A stretch of DNA of 64,000 nucleotides, from the NCBI RefSeq assembly GCF_029223885.1, contig NZ_CP119409.1, forward strand, positions 212,001 to 276,000, given 5' to 3'. The notes under the pieces were generated by a model. The model saw only the letters and a list, made by a program, of their open reading frames with translations, was not told where the DNA came from and ran no database searches. The translations under genes were made by a program, and so were the position numbers. Numbering within the stretch: the stretch's first letter is position 1; each line of letters begins with the position of its first letter. This document shows positions 24,470 through 33,077 of the stretch, piece after piece. The stretch is from Pararhizobium gei. GTDB lineage: Bacteria > Pseudomonadota > Alphaproteobacteria > Rhizobiales > Rhizobiaceae.

Positions 24470-24870
24470 ATGTTTGGAGAAATGGACTCATCCGGCAAAG
24501 TCATACAAAGGTCAATTTGACTGCTCGTCCGTGACCAGACCGGCCGCATCCTGTCGATCAACGGCCTTGGGACGCTGAACGACTAGGTCTATGCCATGAC
24601 GGCTTCGGCCGGATCGCCAGGGTGGTGAACTCAGGCAATCCTGGAAGCGCCTGTTCAGAAACCCTCACCGATGCCAACGACAACCTCCTGCCACGCTTGC
24701 GGCTGACGGGGAGCTTCGTCTATCGATCCGTCGGTTTCCATTGAACGGTGTGGCATATGGACGCCAGCGGCAATCCGGTGGAACAGCGAGCCTCTTTCAT
24801 CGGATGGTCCCGGGACGCGGACCAAGCGCGCTTCTCTCTCCGTAGTCTTGACGCCTTTCCAAAGATATGA
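24470..24870 (+). pseudogene. Unidentified decayed reading frame
   Basis: The 547-base gap between the immunity candidate and the next gene holds a broken coding stretch. It can be followed as: MFGEMDSSGKVIQRS (24470), then in another frame LLVRDQTGRILSINGLGTLN ending at a TAG, then from 24601 GFGRIARVVNSGNPGSACSE and LTDANDNLLPRLRLTGSFVY to a TGA at 24742, and on in frame through TVWHMDASGNPVEQRASFIG and SLDAFPKI to TGA 24868. At least one frameshift and two stops are needed, so it is dead. I do not recognise the family. It ends 45 bases before the next gene. Confidence 0.5.
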
Positions 24871-24883
24871 ATAATCTATCAGA

Positions 24884-24896
24884 TGTCAGACCAATT
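24884..24896. promoter_or_regulatory. Possible GntR/FadR-type half-palindrome
   Basis: TGTCAGACCAATT, the reverse of AATTGGTCTGACA, lies about 20 bases before the GntR gene. TGGTCTGAC resembles half of the TGGTCnGACCA-type operators common for the FadR subfamily; the other half is not well kept. Weak evidence. Confidence 0.25.
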
Positions 24897-24917
24897 TAGG
24901 CTGTTGGTGATCGTGTG

Positions 24918-25634
24918 ATGAAGCTCGGGTCTCGTGCTGTGCTGATGCCGCTTCCCGCCCAGGACCGCAGCAGGCAGGTGCGTGCGGCGCTCGCCGATTA
25001 TATCGAGCAGTCCGGTTTGGTTCCCGGCGACCGGCTTCCGGCGGAGCGGGAGCTGATGAGCGCGCTGGCGGTTGGCCGCTCCACCATTCGCGAAGTCATC
25101 CGCCATTTTCAGGCGCTGGACGTCGTTGAAGCACGCAAGGGCAGCGGCACCTATCTCTTGAAGCCGATTTCCGGCACCACGATCCATATGCCGCTCTCGC
25201 TGGAAACGACGCATCTGCGCGACGTCCTGCTGAAAACGCTCGAGGTTCGGCGTGGCATCGAGGCGGAAGCCGGAATGGTCGCGGCACGGGTGCGCACCGC
25301 CGACGACCTCAGCAATATCGAGGCAAAGCTCGATGAGATGGAACGCGTGCATCTGTCGAAGGGCACATCGGGCCCGGAGGATCTTGCTTTCCACCTCGCC
25401 ATCTACGATGCGACCCACAATTCCCTCTTCCGACAGCTTCTCGAGCAGATGCGCGAGGCCTTCGAGCGGTTCTGGGAAAAACCCTTCGACCGGCCGGATT
25501 TTGCCCGCCGCTCCTTTCCCTTCCACCGCACGCTGTTTAACGCCATCGCCGCCGGCGATGCGGATGCCGCACGGGCCGAAACACTGAAGATCCTCGCCAT
25601 CGTCGAGGAAGACATCAAGGACATGTCCCGATGA
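24918..25634 (+). CDS. GntR family transcriptional regulator (FadR/FCD subfamily)
   Basis: The 238-residue protein has an N-terminal winged helix (about 18-75: SRQVRAALADYIEQSGLVPG, then PAERELMSALAVGRSTIREV and GSGTYL) and an all-helical FCD effector domain (about 100-225) with EVRRGIEAEAGMVAAR, DLAFHLAIYDATHN (metal-binding Asp/His) and FHRTLFNAIAAGD. ATG at 24918 follows an alternative GTG three bases upstream. Its stop overlaps the start of the PLP-enzyme gene (ATGA), so it is translated with the operon it most likely controls. Confidence 0.92.
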   Translation: MKLGSRAVLMPLPAQDRSRQVRAALADYIEQSGLVPGDRLPAERELMSALAVGRSTIREVIRHFQALDVVEARKGSGTYLLKPISGTTIHMPLSLETTHLRDVLLKTLEVRRGIEAEAGMVAARVRTADDLSNIEAKLDEMERVHLSKGTSGPEDLAFHLAIYDATHNSLFRQLLEQMREAFERFWEKPFDRPDFARRSFPFHRTLFNAIAAGDADAARAETLKILAIVEEDIKDMSR

Positions 25635-26803
25635 CTGACGGCTTCGATCCGTTCGACCACGCCTCCCTGACCGTCGCGCATGACGAAAGCAATGCCTATG
25701 ACGCGGTCGTGCCGCCGATCGTGCAGACATCGCTCTTCACCTTCACCGACTATGACGACATGGTCTCCACCTACAAGGGTGAGAAGGTTCGACCTGTTTA
25801 TACGCGTGGCCTCAATCCGACGGTGCGCATGTTCGAGGAGATGCTGGCCAGGCTCGAAGGCGCCGAAGATGCGATCGGCTTTGCCAGCGGCATGTCGGCG
25901 ATTTCCTCGACGGTTCTTTCCTTCGTTGAGCCGGGCGACCGGATCGTCGCGGTCAAGCATCTCTATCCCGATGCCTTCCGCCTGTTTGGCACCTTCTTCA
26001 AACGCATGGGCATCGATGTCTCCTATGTCGACGGGCGCGACGAGGAGGAAGTTGCAAGGGCGCTGCCGGGCGCCAAGCTCTTCTACATGGAAAGCCCGAC
26101 GAGCTGGGTCATGGAGGCGCACGACGTCGCGTCTCTTGCAGCGCTTGCCAAAAGCCATGGCGTGCTGACCACCATCGACAACAGCTGGGCGAGCCCGCTG
26201 TTCCAGCAGCCGATTTCGCTCGGTGTCGATCTTGTCATCCATTCCGCATCAAAATATCTCGGTGGCCACAGCGATGTCGTCGCAGGCGTGGTTGCCGGTT
26301 CGAAAGATCTGATCGGCCGCATTCGCGGCGAAGCCTATCCCTATCTCGGCGGCAAGCTGTCACCCTTCGACGCCTGGCTGCTGATCCGCGGGCTTCGCAC
26401 CCTGCCGCTCCGCATGAAGGCGCATGAGCGTTCGGCGCTCGAGATCACGAAACGGCTTCATGCGCATGAAGCAGTGGAAACCGTCTGCTATCCCGGCCTT
26501 GCCAACCAGCTGCCGCCGGGGCTGAAGGGCACGTCTGGCCTCTTTTCTTTCATTTTCGAGCAGGGCGTGGACGTGCGCGCCTTTGCCGACCACCTCTCGT
26601 TGTTCAAGCTGGGCGTCAGCTGGGGCGGCCACGAAAGCCTGATCGTGCCGGGACAGGTCGTCCTGTCGCAAAAGGCGCAACCCAATTCCGCGGAGGCCTT
26701 CGGCATCTCGCCGCGGTCCGTAAGGCTCCATGTCGGCCTGGAGGGAACGGAGGCCCTCTGGAGCGATCTCGAAGCAGCGATTTCGGTCGCTTCGAAAGGC
26801 TGA
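25631..26803 (+). CDS. Cys/Met metabolism PLP-dependent enzyme (cystathionine gamma-synthase/beta-lyase family)
   Basis: The 390-residue fold-type I enzyme has the family pattern: YTRGLNPTVRMFEEMLARLE (57-76), FASGMSAISST (84-94), the PLP-binding Asp and Asn in TTIDNSWASPLFQ (180-192), and the Schiff-base lysine K208 in SASKYLGGHSD. Family members form or cleave C-S bonds in cysteine, homocysteine or methionine metabolism. Which reaction applies here is not evident. It is followed 40 bases later by a sugar-type ABC importer and preceded by a GntR regulator in one apparent operon, so its substrate may be the imported compound or a product of it. Confidence 0.9.
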   Translation: MTDGFDPFDHASLTVAHDESNAYDAVVPPIVQTSLFTFTDYDDMVSTYKGEKVRPVYTRGLNPTVRMFEEMLARLEGAEDAIGFASGMSAISSTVLSFVEPGDRIVAVKHLYPDAFRLFGTFFKRMGIDVSYVDGRDEEEVARALPGAKLFYMESPTSWVMEAHDVASLAALAKSHGVLTTIDNSWASPLFQQPISLGVDLVIHSASKYLGGHSDVVAGVVAGSKDLIGRIRGEAYPYLGGKLSPFDAWLLIRGLRTLPLRMKAHERSALEITKRLHAHEAVETVCYPGLANQLPPGLKGTSGLFSFIFEQGVDVRAFADHLSLFKLGVSWGGHESLIVPGQVVLSQKAQPNSAEAFGISPRSVRLHVGLEGTEALWSDLEAAISVASKG

Positions 26804-26843
26804 CACTCACGCGATCCATCATCATAAAAAGGGGAATAAAGCC

Positions 26844-28106
26844 ATGAAACTGAAAACATTCCTGACCGCGACGCTCCTTGCCGCTCTGATGGCCGGCACC
26901 GCATCCGCCGAGACGCTGAAGCTGGTGGAGGTCATCACCAGCCCGGAGCGCACCGAAACGCTGAAGTCGATCGTCGCGAAATTCGAGGCGGCCAATCCCG
27001 GCACCACCGTCGAGATCATTTCGCTGCCCTGGGGTGAGGCCTTCCAGAAATTCGCCACCATGGTCTCGGCCGGCGAAATCCCGGATGTGATGGAAATGCC
27101 CGACACCTGGCTGTCGCTCTATGCCAATAACGGCATGCTCGAAAGCCTGGAACCCTACCTCAAAACCTGGGATCAGACCGCCAACCTGACGGACCGCGCG
27201 CTGGAGCTTGGCCGCGACGTCAAGGACACGGCCTATATGCTGCCCTACGGCTTTTATCTGCGCGCCATGTTCTACAACAAGAAGATCTTCAAGGAAGCCG
27301 GCGTCGAAACCGTGCCGAAGACCATGGACGAATTCACGGCGGCTGCCGAGAAGATCAAGAAACTGCCGGGCAAATATGCCTATTGCCTGCGCGGCGGCCC
27401 CGGCGGTCTCAATGGCTGGATGATGTTCGGCGCGACGGCGGCCGGCGACAACACCTATTTCAATGCGGACGGCACCTCGAAATTCACCGAGGAAGGCTGG
27501 ATCAAGGGTTTCACCTGGCTTGTCGATCTCTACAAGAACGGCTACGCGCCGAAGGACAGCGTCAACTGGGGCTTCAACGAGATCGTCGCCGGCTTTTATA
27601 CTGGCACCTGCGCGATGCTCGACCAGGATCCGGATGCGCTCATTGCCATTTCCGAGCGGATGGATGCGGCCGACTACGGCGTGACCACCATGCCGAAGGG
27701 TCCGGGTGGCAAGACCTTCCCGACCATCGGCTATGCCGGCTGGTCGATGATGTCGGCAAGCGCCAACAAGGATCTCGCCTGGAAGCTGATCGCAACGCTG
27801 GAAGGCCCGGAGGGCAATATCGAGTGGAACAAGCGCATCGGTGCCCTGCCGGCGCTCACCTCTGCCGCCAACGATCCGTTCTACAAGAGCGAGCAGTTCA
27901 AGGGCTGGTTCGAGGAACTGGCCGACAAGGACGCCGTGCCCACGGTCATGCCGACCTACCTTGAGGAATTCGCGTTCTTCAAGGATTCGATGGCGATCAA
28001 GACCAGCCAGGAAGCGCTGCTCGGCGACATCACGCCGGAAGAGATGGCCAAGCAGTGGGCGGAGTACCTCACCAAGGCGCAGCAGAAGTTCCTGGCCAGC
28101 AAGTAA
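26844..28106 (+). CDS. ABC transporter substrate-binding protein (family 1, sugar type)
   Basis: The 420-residue periplasmic receptor has a signal peptide (1-22, ending GTASA) and then ETLKLVEVITSPERTE. Typical segments are IVAKFEAANPGTTVEIISLP (about 44-63), GEIPDVMEMPDTWLSLYANN (about 77-96) and GATAAGDNTYFN. The open frame starts earlier, in the tail of the PLP-enzyme gene; the ATG at 26844 is preceded by AAGGGG and begins a clean leader, so it was chosen. The permeases and ATPase follow. Sugars or polyols are the usual ligands, but the neighbouring PLP enzyme hints at a sulfur- or nitrogen-containing compound. Confidence 0.92.
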   Translation: MKLKTFLTATLLAALMAGTASAETLKLVEVITSPERTETLKSIVAKFEAANPGTTVEIISLPWGEAFQKFATMVSAGEIPDVMEMPDTWLSLYANNGMLESLEPYLKTWDQTANLTDRALELGRDVKDTAYMLPYGFYLRAMFYNKKIFKEAGVETVPKTMDEFTAAAEKIKKLPGKYAYCLRGGPGGLNGWMMFGATAAGDNTYFNADGTSKFTEEGWIKGFTWLVDLYKNGYAPKDSVNWGFNEIVAGFYTGTCAMLDQDPDALIAISERMDAADYGVTTMPKGPGGKTFPTIGYAGWSMMSASANKDLAWKLIATLEGPEGNIEWNKRIGALPALTSAANDPFYKSEQFKGWFEELADKDAVPTVMPTYLEEFAFFKDSMAIKTSQEALLGDITPEEMAKQWAEYLTKAQQKFLASK

Positions 28107-28161
28107 AGGCCGATATCGCGGCTTTGGCGGGTGGGTAATCCGCTTGCCAGGCCTTGTCGCA

Positions 28162-28245
28162 AGCCCCTCCCCAAACCTCTGCCGACAAGGGGGAGGGGCT
28201 CATATGCCGCGCGGTTCCGACGCATCTTCCCCCGCGGGGAAGATG
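28162..28245. repeat. Pair of GC-rich palindromes between receptor and permease genes
   Basis: Two hairpins lie in the 203-base gap after the receptor gene. The first pairs AGCCCCTCCCC (28162-28172) with GGGGAGGGGCT (28190-28200); the second pairs CATCTTCCCC (28223-28232) with GGGGAAGATG (28236-28245) around three bases. Their composition and position match the stems at 17453 and 54151, which suggests a dispersed extragenic palindromic element that is tolerated, or used, between binding-protein and permease genes. Confidence 0.65.
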
Positions 28246-28309
28246 CCCGCAGGCAGATGGGGCTCCCTCAAGCCATCGCCGGCCGCAACCACGAAACGGA
28301 CTTTTCACG

Positions 28310-29233
28310 ATGGCATCATACGCAGCCGGCAATCATAGCAAGCCTTTCAGGAAGCGCATGGCCGATGCCTCCGCGCCCTATCTGTATACGGCGCCGGCAT
28401 TGATCCTGATCGTTACCGTCATGCTGGTGCCGCTTGTTCTTGGGATCTCATACGCCTTCCGCGATATCCAGCTGCTGAAGCCGTTTTCCGGTGGTTTCAT
28501 CGGGCTGGATCATTTTCGCACGCTTGCCGACGACCAGAATTTCTACAGGGCATTGCGCAACACGCTGTGGTGGACCGGCTGGTCGGTGCTGCTCCAATTC
28601 GTCTTCGGCCTGATCCTCGCGCTTCTGCTCGACAAGCCGTTCATGGGTCGCGGTCTCGTGCAGGCGCTGGTGTTCCTGCCCTGGGCGGTGCCGAGTTTTC
28701 TCGCCGGTCTCAACTGGGCCTGGCTCTTCAATCCCGTCGTCGGCCCGCTGCCGCACTGGCTTTACGCGCTCGGGCTCATGAGCGCGCCGGACAATATTCT
28801 CGCCGATCCGCAGCTCTCCATGTGGGGACCGATCGTCGCCAATATCTGGTGGGGAATTCCCTTCTTCGCCATCACGCTGCTGGCCGCCCTTCAGTCAATC
28901 CCCCGCGATCTTTATGAGGCCGCCAGCATCGATGGCGCCGGGCCTTTCCAGCGTTTCGTGTCGATCACATTGCCGTTTCTTGCTCCGACCATCGCCATTA
29001 CGGTGCTGCTGCGCACCGTCTGGATCTCCAATTTCGCCGATCTCATCATCGTCATGACCAATGGCGGACCGGCAGACCGCAGCCAGATCGTCGCCAGCTA
29101 CATCTTCACCCAGGCTTTCAAGCGCCTCGATTTCGGCTATGCCTCGGCCATCGCGCTGGTGCTGCTGGTTTTGCTCATCACCTATTCCCTGTTGATCGTC
29201 GCATTGCGGCAATGGCTCCTGAACAAGGATTGA
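28310..29233 (+). CDS. Sugar ABC transporter permease (MalF type)
   Basis: The 307-residue inner-membrane protein begins MASYAAGNHSKPFRKR, then helix 1 (YLYTAPALILIVTVMLVPLV) and five more, with the EAA loop EAASIDGAGPFQRFVSITLP (about 204-223). The frame stays open upstream through the palindromic repeats, but that part has no membrane-protein character; the ATG at 28310 gives a normal N-terminus, though an ATG at 28358 (MADASAPYLY) is also possible. Confidence 0.92.
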   Translation: MASYAAGNHSKPFRKRMADASAPYLYTAPALILIVTVMLVPLVLGISYAFRDIQLLKPFSGGFIGLDHFRTLADDQNFYRALRNTLWWTGWSVLLQFVFGLILALLLDKPFMGRGLVQALVFLPWAVPSFLAGLNWAWLFNPVVGPLPHWLYALGLMSAPDNILADPQLSMWGPIVANIWWGIPFFAITLLAALQSIPRDLYEAASIDGAGPFQRFVSITLPFLAPTIAITVLLRTVWISNFADLIIVMTNGGPADRSQIVASYIFTQAFKRLDFGYASAIALVLLVLLITYSLLIVALRQWLLNKD

Positions 29234-29237
29234 GACC

Positions 29238-30071
29238 ATGACGCCTCGAAACATCACAGCCACAGTCGCACATCGTCTGGCCATTCTCGGCTATGTCGTC
29301 TTCGCGCTCTTTCCGCTTTACTGGCTGCTGAAAGTCTCGGTGACGCCGAACAAGCTGCTCTATTCCGAAGGCATCCGGATGTGGCCGTCGCAAACGACGC
29401 TTGACCACTTTAGCTTCGTGCTGCGGCACAGCGACTTTCCGATCTTTTTCAAGAACAGCCTGATCGTTGCCGGCTCGACCGCGGTCATCGTCACGGTTCT
29501 TGCCTCGCTGGCCGGCTATGCCATGTCGCGTTTTTCCTTTCGAGGCAAATACTGGATCGTTACCCTGATGCTGCTGACGCAGATGTTCCCGCTGGTCATG
29601 CTGGTCGCGCCGATCTTCAAGATGCTGTCGCCGCTCGGCCTGACCAACAGTCTCACCGGGCTCGTCATCGTCTACACCGCCTTCAACGTGCCCTTTGCCA
29701 CCTTCCTGATGCAGTCCTTCTTCGACGGCATTCCGAAGGATCTGGAGGAGGCGGCGATGATCGACGGGGCGACGCAGTTCGTGGCCTTCCGCCAGATCAT
29801 CCTGCCGCTGACACTGCCGGGCCTTGCCGCAACGCTCGGCTTTGTCTTCACCGCCGCCTGGAGCGAGCTTTTGTTCTCCTTGATGCTGATCTCCGGCAAT
29901 GCGGCGGCGACCTTCCCCGTGGGCCTACTCTCCTTCGTCTCCAAATTCTCGGTCGATTTCGGGCAGATGATGGCGGCGGGCGTCATGGCGCTCGTGCCGG
30001 CCTGCTTGTTCTTCCTGCTCATCCAACGCTACCTCGTGCAGGGCCTGACGGCCGGCGCGGTGAAAGGCTGA
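29238..30071 (+). CDS. Sugar ABC transporter permease (MalG type)
   Basis: The 277-residue inner-membrane protein has six helices and the EAA loop [20 protein letters not shown] (about 171-190), and ends [12 protein letters not shown], the C-terminal pattern of MalG-class permeases. It starts four bases after the stop of its partner permease and is followed by the ATPase gene after four bases, so the three are one transcript. Confidence 0.95.
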   Translation: MTPRNITATVAHRLAILGYVVFALFPLYWLLKVSVTPNKLLYSEGIRMWPSQTTLDHFSFVLRHSDFPIFFKNSLIVAGSTAVIVTVLASLAGYAMSRFSFRGKYWIVTLMLLTQMFPLVMLVAPIFKMLSPLGLTNSLTGLVIVYTAFNVPFATFLMQSFFDGIPKDLEEAAMIDGATQFVAFRQIILPLTLPGLAATLGFVFTAAWSELLFSLMLISGNAAATFPVGLLSFVSKFSVDFGQMMAAGVMALVPACLFFLLIQRYLVQGLTAGAVKG

Positions 30072-30075
30072 TCCC

Positions 30076-31146
30076 ATGGCATCGATACAGATCGACAATG
30101 TCGAAAAATCCTATGGAATCCACCCGGTCCTCCGGGGGGTGGACCTTGATATCCGGGATGGCGAATTCGTCGTGCTGGTCGGGCCGTCCGGCTGCGGAAA
30201 GTCGACGCTTCTGCGCATGATCGCCGGCCTCGAAGTGGTGACCGAAGGCGAGATCCGCATCGATGGCAAGCGGGTCAACGACCTGCCGCCCAAGGATCGC
30301 GACATCGCAATGGTGTTCCAGTCCTATGCGCTCTATCCGCATATGAGCGTGGCGAAGAACATGAGCTACAGCCTGCGCCTGCGCAAAACCGCCAAGGAGA
30401 AGATCGCCTCCGTGGTTGCGAATGCCGCGTCCAAGCTCGGGCTCGATCCGCTGATGGAGCGGCGTCCCAAGGCACTGTCCGGTGGACAGCGCCAGCGCGT
30501 CGCCATGGGCCGTGCGATCGTGCGACAGCCGAAGGCATTTCTCTTCGACGAGCCGCTTTCCAACCTTGATGCGCGCCTGCGCGAGCAGATGCGCGCCGAG
30601 ATCAAGAAATTGCATCAGGATCTCGGCGCCACCTCGATCTACGTCACGCATGACCAGATCGAGGCCATGACGCTGGCGGATCGGATCGTCGCCATGCATG
30701 GCGGCGTCATCCAGCAGGTCGGCAGCCCGCTCGAGCTTTACGACCGGCCGGCGAACCTGTTCGTCGCGGGCTTCATCGGTTCGCCGGGCATGAATTTCTT
30801 CGAAGGGACCTATAAAGCGGACGGGGATACGGCACGGTTCCTGCTCGATGGCGGCGTGACACTCCCGCTGCCGAACGCCTATCCGCTGGAAAATGGCGGT
30901 CGGGCAACCCTCGGCATTCGCCCGGAACATGTCGTGCTCGGCGCGGGAGGTGCAGACACGATCCCTGCGATCGTCGATCTCGTTGAGCCCACAGGCTTCG
31001 GCAATATCGTTCACCTCAAGCACGGCCCGGTCGCCCTCAAGGCTTTCACGCTCGACCGCAGGTTTCTCGGCATGCAGGGGAATATCGCCGTTCAGTTCCC
31101 GGCGCATCATCTCCATCTGTTCGACGCGTCGGGCCGGAAAATATAA
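30076..31146 (+). CDS. Sugar ABC transporter ATP-binding protein (MalK/UgpC family)
   Basis: The 356-residue ATPase has Walker A GPSGCGKS (36-43), Q-loop FQSYALYPH, signature LSGGQRQR (about 134-141), Walker [11 protein letters not shown] and H-loop THDQIEA, plus the C-terminal OB-type regulatory domain (about 240-356) with [10 protein letters not shown]. It is the last gene of the operon; the 143 bases that follow, before the converging SURF1 gene, show no clear terminator stem. Confidence 0.95.
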   Translation: MASIQIDNVEKSYGIHPVLRGVDLDIRDGEFVVLVGPSGCGKSTLLRMIAGLEVVTEGEIRIDGKRVNDLPPKDRDIAMVFQSYALYPHMSVAKNMSYSLRLRKTAKEKIASVVANAASKLGLDPLMERRPKALSGGQRQRVAMGRAIVRQPKAFLFDEPLSNLDARLREQMRAEIKKLHQDLGATSIYVTHDQIEAMTLADRIVAMHGGVIQQVGSPLELYDRPANLFVAGFIGSPGMNFFEGTYKADGDTARFLLDGGVTLPLPNAYPLENGGRATLGIRPEHVVLGAGGADTIPAIVDLVEPTGFGNIVHLKHGPVALKAFTLDRRFLGMQGNIAVQFPAHHLHLFDASGRKI

Positions 31147-31289
31147 GGCTTCACGCCTGTCCGGGCACGGGTGCTGCTCGCTCCCCTGTTCGCGGAGGCT
31201 ACGCGCCACGGTGCATTAGCGATCGCTAGGGACGCCTGGCAATGCGTTATCTTCAGGCCCGATGTATTGGCAACCTGCTCTCCCGGGAT

Positions 31290-32036
31290 TCATCGGAATA
31301 TTCCGCGACGGACGGCGCCGGCTGCGGCGAAGCTCATGATGGCCAAGGCATACCAGGTGAGTGCATAGACGAGATGGTTGTTGCGGAACCGGGTGACGGT
31401 CAGTCCTCCGACCGGCCATCCGCCCGGATTGGGTGTCGCATCGGCGTCAATGAAATAATCGGTGGCAAGCGGCATGTCGTTCACTGCGGCAATGGCGGCG
31501 ACATCGCGCGAATACCACCGGCCATTGGCGGGATCGTTCCGGCGCAGGAAGGCCCCGCCCGGCTCCGGCATGCGGATCAGGCCCGTGACGCGAACGGGTG
31601 CGCCCGTCGCGCCGATGACGCGCGATGAAGGATCACGCCGATCGGTCGGCACGAAGCCGCGATTGACAAGAACAGACGTACCGTCCTTGCGAACCAGAGG
31701 CGTTATCACCCAGAAGCCTGCGCCCAGAGCGGTGACGGCCTGAACCTGGACCTCCTTGTCATGGCGAAACACGCCGGTGGCTGTGACGCGGCGATATTCG
31801 TCGCTTTCGGCGGTAACCCTCGTAGGTGAAGACGGAGCATCGGCGGGCGGCCCATTCACGCGCGCCTCGACGCGTTCTATGATGTCGAGCTTCCAGACCA
31901 GCCTTTTCACCTGCCAGGTCCCGAGTCCCGCAAAGACGATCGCCAGGAAAGCCATCGCCACAGTCAAGATCAGCCGCGACCGCGGCGCGCGACGGGGCTG
32001 TTCTGTGGGGTCGGCGTCCATGCTAACGGCGTTCAT
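31290..32036 (-). CDS. SURF1 family oxidase-assembly protein
   Basis: The 248-residue membrane protein has one helix near each end (ILTVAMAFLAIVFAGLGTWQ at about 23-42 and LVYALTWYALAIMSFAAAGA near the C-terminus) with a periplasmic domain between, and the conserved GTWQVKRL (38-45) and VNRGFVP motifs. SURF1 proteins help haem insertion into haem-copper oxidases, usually cytochrome c oxidase. Here it lies 12 bases after cyoD, the last gene of a quinol oxidase operon, which suggests a dedicated assembly factor for this bo3-type enzyme. Confidence 0.92.
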   Translation of the reverse strand: MNAVSMDADPTEQPRRAPRSRLILTVAMAFLAIVFAGLGTWQVKRLVWKLDIIERVEARVNGPPADAPSSPTRVTAESDEYRRVTATGVFRHDKEVQVQAVTALGAGFWVITPLVRKDGTSVLVNRGFVPTDRRDPSSRVIGATGAPVRVTGLIRMPEPGGAFLRRNDPANGRWYSRDVAAIAAVNDMPLATDYFIDADATPNPGGWPVGGLTVTRFRNNHLVYALTWYALAIMSFAAAGAVRRGIFR

Positions 32037-32048
32037 TGCGGCCGTGCG

Positions 32049-32456
32049 TCATGGCATGTTCTTCATCACTTCCGGTGACATGGGCATCATGTTGGCATTC
32101 AGGTGATGCATGACCCAGAGCGAACCGGCAAGCGTGATGCCGACGAGAACCAGCGTGAAGAGCAGCGCCATGATCGTCCACCCGCCTTCCGAACGCGGAT
32201 TCATGTGCAGGAAATAGATCATGTGCACGACGATCTGCACAACGCCGAAGGCCATGACGAAGAAAGCCATCCATAGCTTGCTGTCAATGACGCCGCCCAT
32301 GACGAGCCAGAAGGGAATGGCCGTCAGAACGACAGACAGGATAAAACCCGTCATATAGCCCTTCAGTGAACCGTGGCCGGCCTCGTGGCCGTTGCTGTGG
32401 CCGTGATGCGTCTTGGCGGCATCTTCGCTTGCCGGAGACTGTGGTTGCGTGCTCAT
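32049..32456 (-). CDS. cyoD: Cytochrome o ubiquinol oxidase subunit IV
   Basis: The 135-residue small subunit has three membrane helices (about 40-60, 65-90 and 100-120) in the region GYMTGFILSVVLTAIPFWLV through GWTIMALLFTLVLVGITLAG, with FFVMAFGVVQIVVHMIYFLH between, as in other CyoD proteins. The N-terminal 30 residues contain a His-rich run (HHGHSNGHEAGHG). The ATG at 32456 overlaps the cyoC stop by ATGA. It helps assemble the CuB site region of the oxidase. Confidence 0.94.
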   Translation of the reverse strand: MSTQPQSPASEDAAKTHHGHSNGHEAGHGSLKGYMTGFILSVVLTAIPFWLVMGGVIDSKLWMAFFVMAFGVVQIVVHMIYFLHMNPRSEGGWTIMALLFTLVLVGITLAGSLWVMHHLNANMMPMSPEVMKNMP

Positions 32457-33073
32457 CCGATAACTCCCATCAGATAGACGAAGGAAAAGACGCCGATCCA
32501 GACGACATCGAGGAAGTGCCAGAACATGGAGAGGCACATCAGCCGGCGGCGGTTTTCCGCAATGAGGCCGTGCAGTGATACCTGCACCATCAGCGTGACC
32601 AGCCAGATGATACCGAAGGTCACATGCAGCCCGTGGGTGCCGACAAGCGTGAAAAAGGACGACAGGAAGGCGCTGCGCGTCGGCCCCGCGCCCTCATGGA
32701 TAAGATGATAGAATTCGTAAAGTTCGAGCGCCAGAAATATTACGCCGAAAACGCCGGTGACACCGAGCCAGAACAAGGTTTCCGCCTTGGCATTGCGCTC
32801 CATCTGCAGCATGGCGAAGCCATAAGTGATGGAGGACAGAAGCAGCATCGCCGTATTGACCGCAACGAGCGGCAGGTCGAACAGGTCGGCCGGCGACGGA
32901 CCCGCCGCATAGCTGCGGCCGAGCACGCCGTGAGTCGCGAACAGCACGGCGAAGATCAGGCAATCGCTCATCAGATAGAGCCAGAACCCCAGCATGGTGC
33001 TGCCTTCGGGATGATGATCCTCCGTCAGGTAGAATTCCGGCTTTTTGGTCTGCTGAATGTCGGTTTGGCTCAT
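32453..33073 (-). CDS. cyoC: Cytochrome o ubiquinol oxidase subunit III
   Basis: The 206-residue inner-membrane protein has five helices. Family features include STMLGFWLYLMSDCLIFAVL (about 25-44), ELYEFYHLIHEGAGPTRSAF (about 117-136), TLVGTHGLHVTFGIIWL and WHFLDVVWIGVFSFVYLMG at the end. The ATG at 33073 lies four bases after the cyoB stop; an upstream frame extension would overlap cyoB. It is the structural subunit of the bo3-type quinol oxidase. Confidence 0.95.
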   Translation of the reverse strand: MSQTDIQQTKKPEFYLTEDHHPEGSTMLGFWLYLMSDCLIFAVLFATHGVLGRSYAAGPSPADLFDLPLVAVNTAMLLLSSITYGFAMLQMERNAKAETLFWLGVTGVFGVIFLALELYEFYHLIHEGAGPTRSAFLSSFFTLVGTHGLHVTFGIIWLVTLMVQVSLHGLIAENRRRLMCLSMFWHFLDVVWIGVFSFVYLMGVIG

Positions 33074-33077
33074 GGTC

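Noticed and set aside
22874..24914. Insertion sequence or phage remnant
   Set aside because: No transposase, integrase, inverted terminal repeats or target duplications were seen; the content fits toxin-immunity cassettes.
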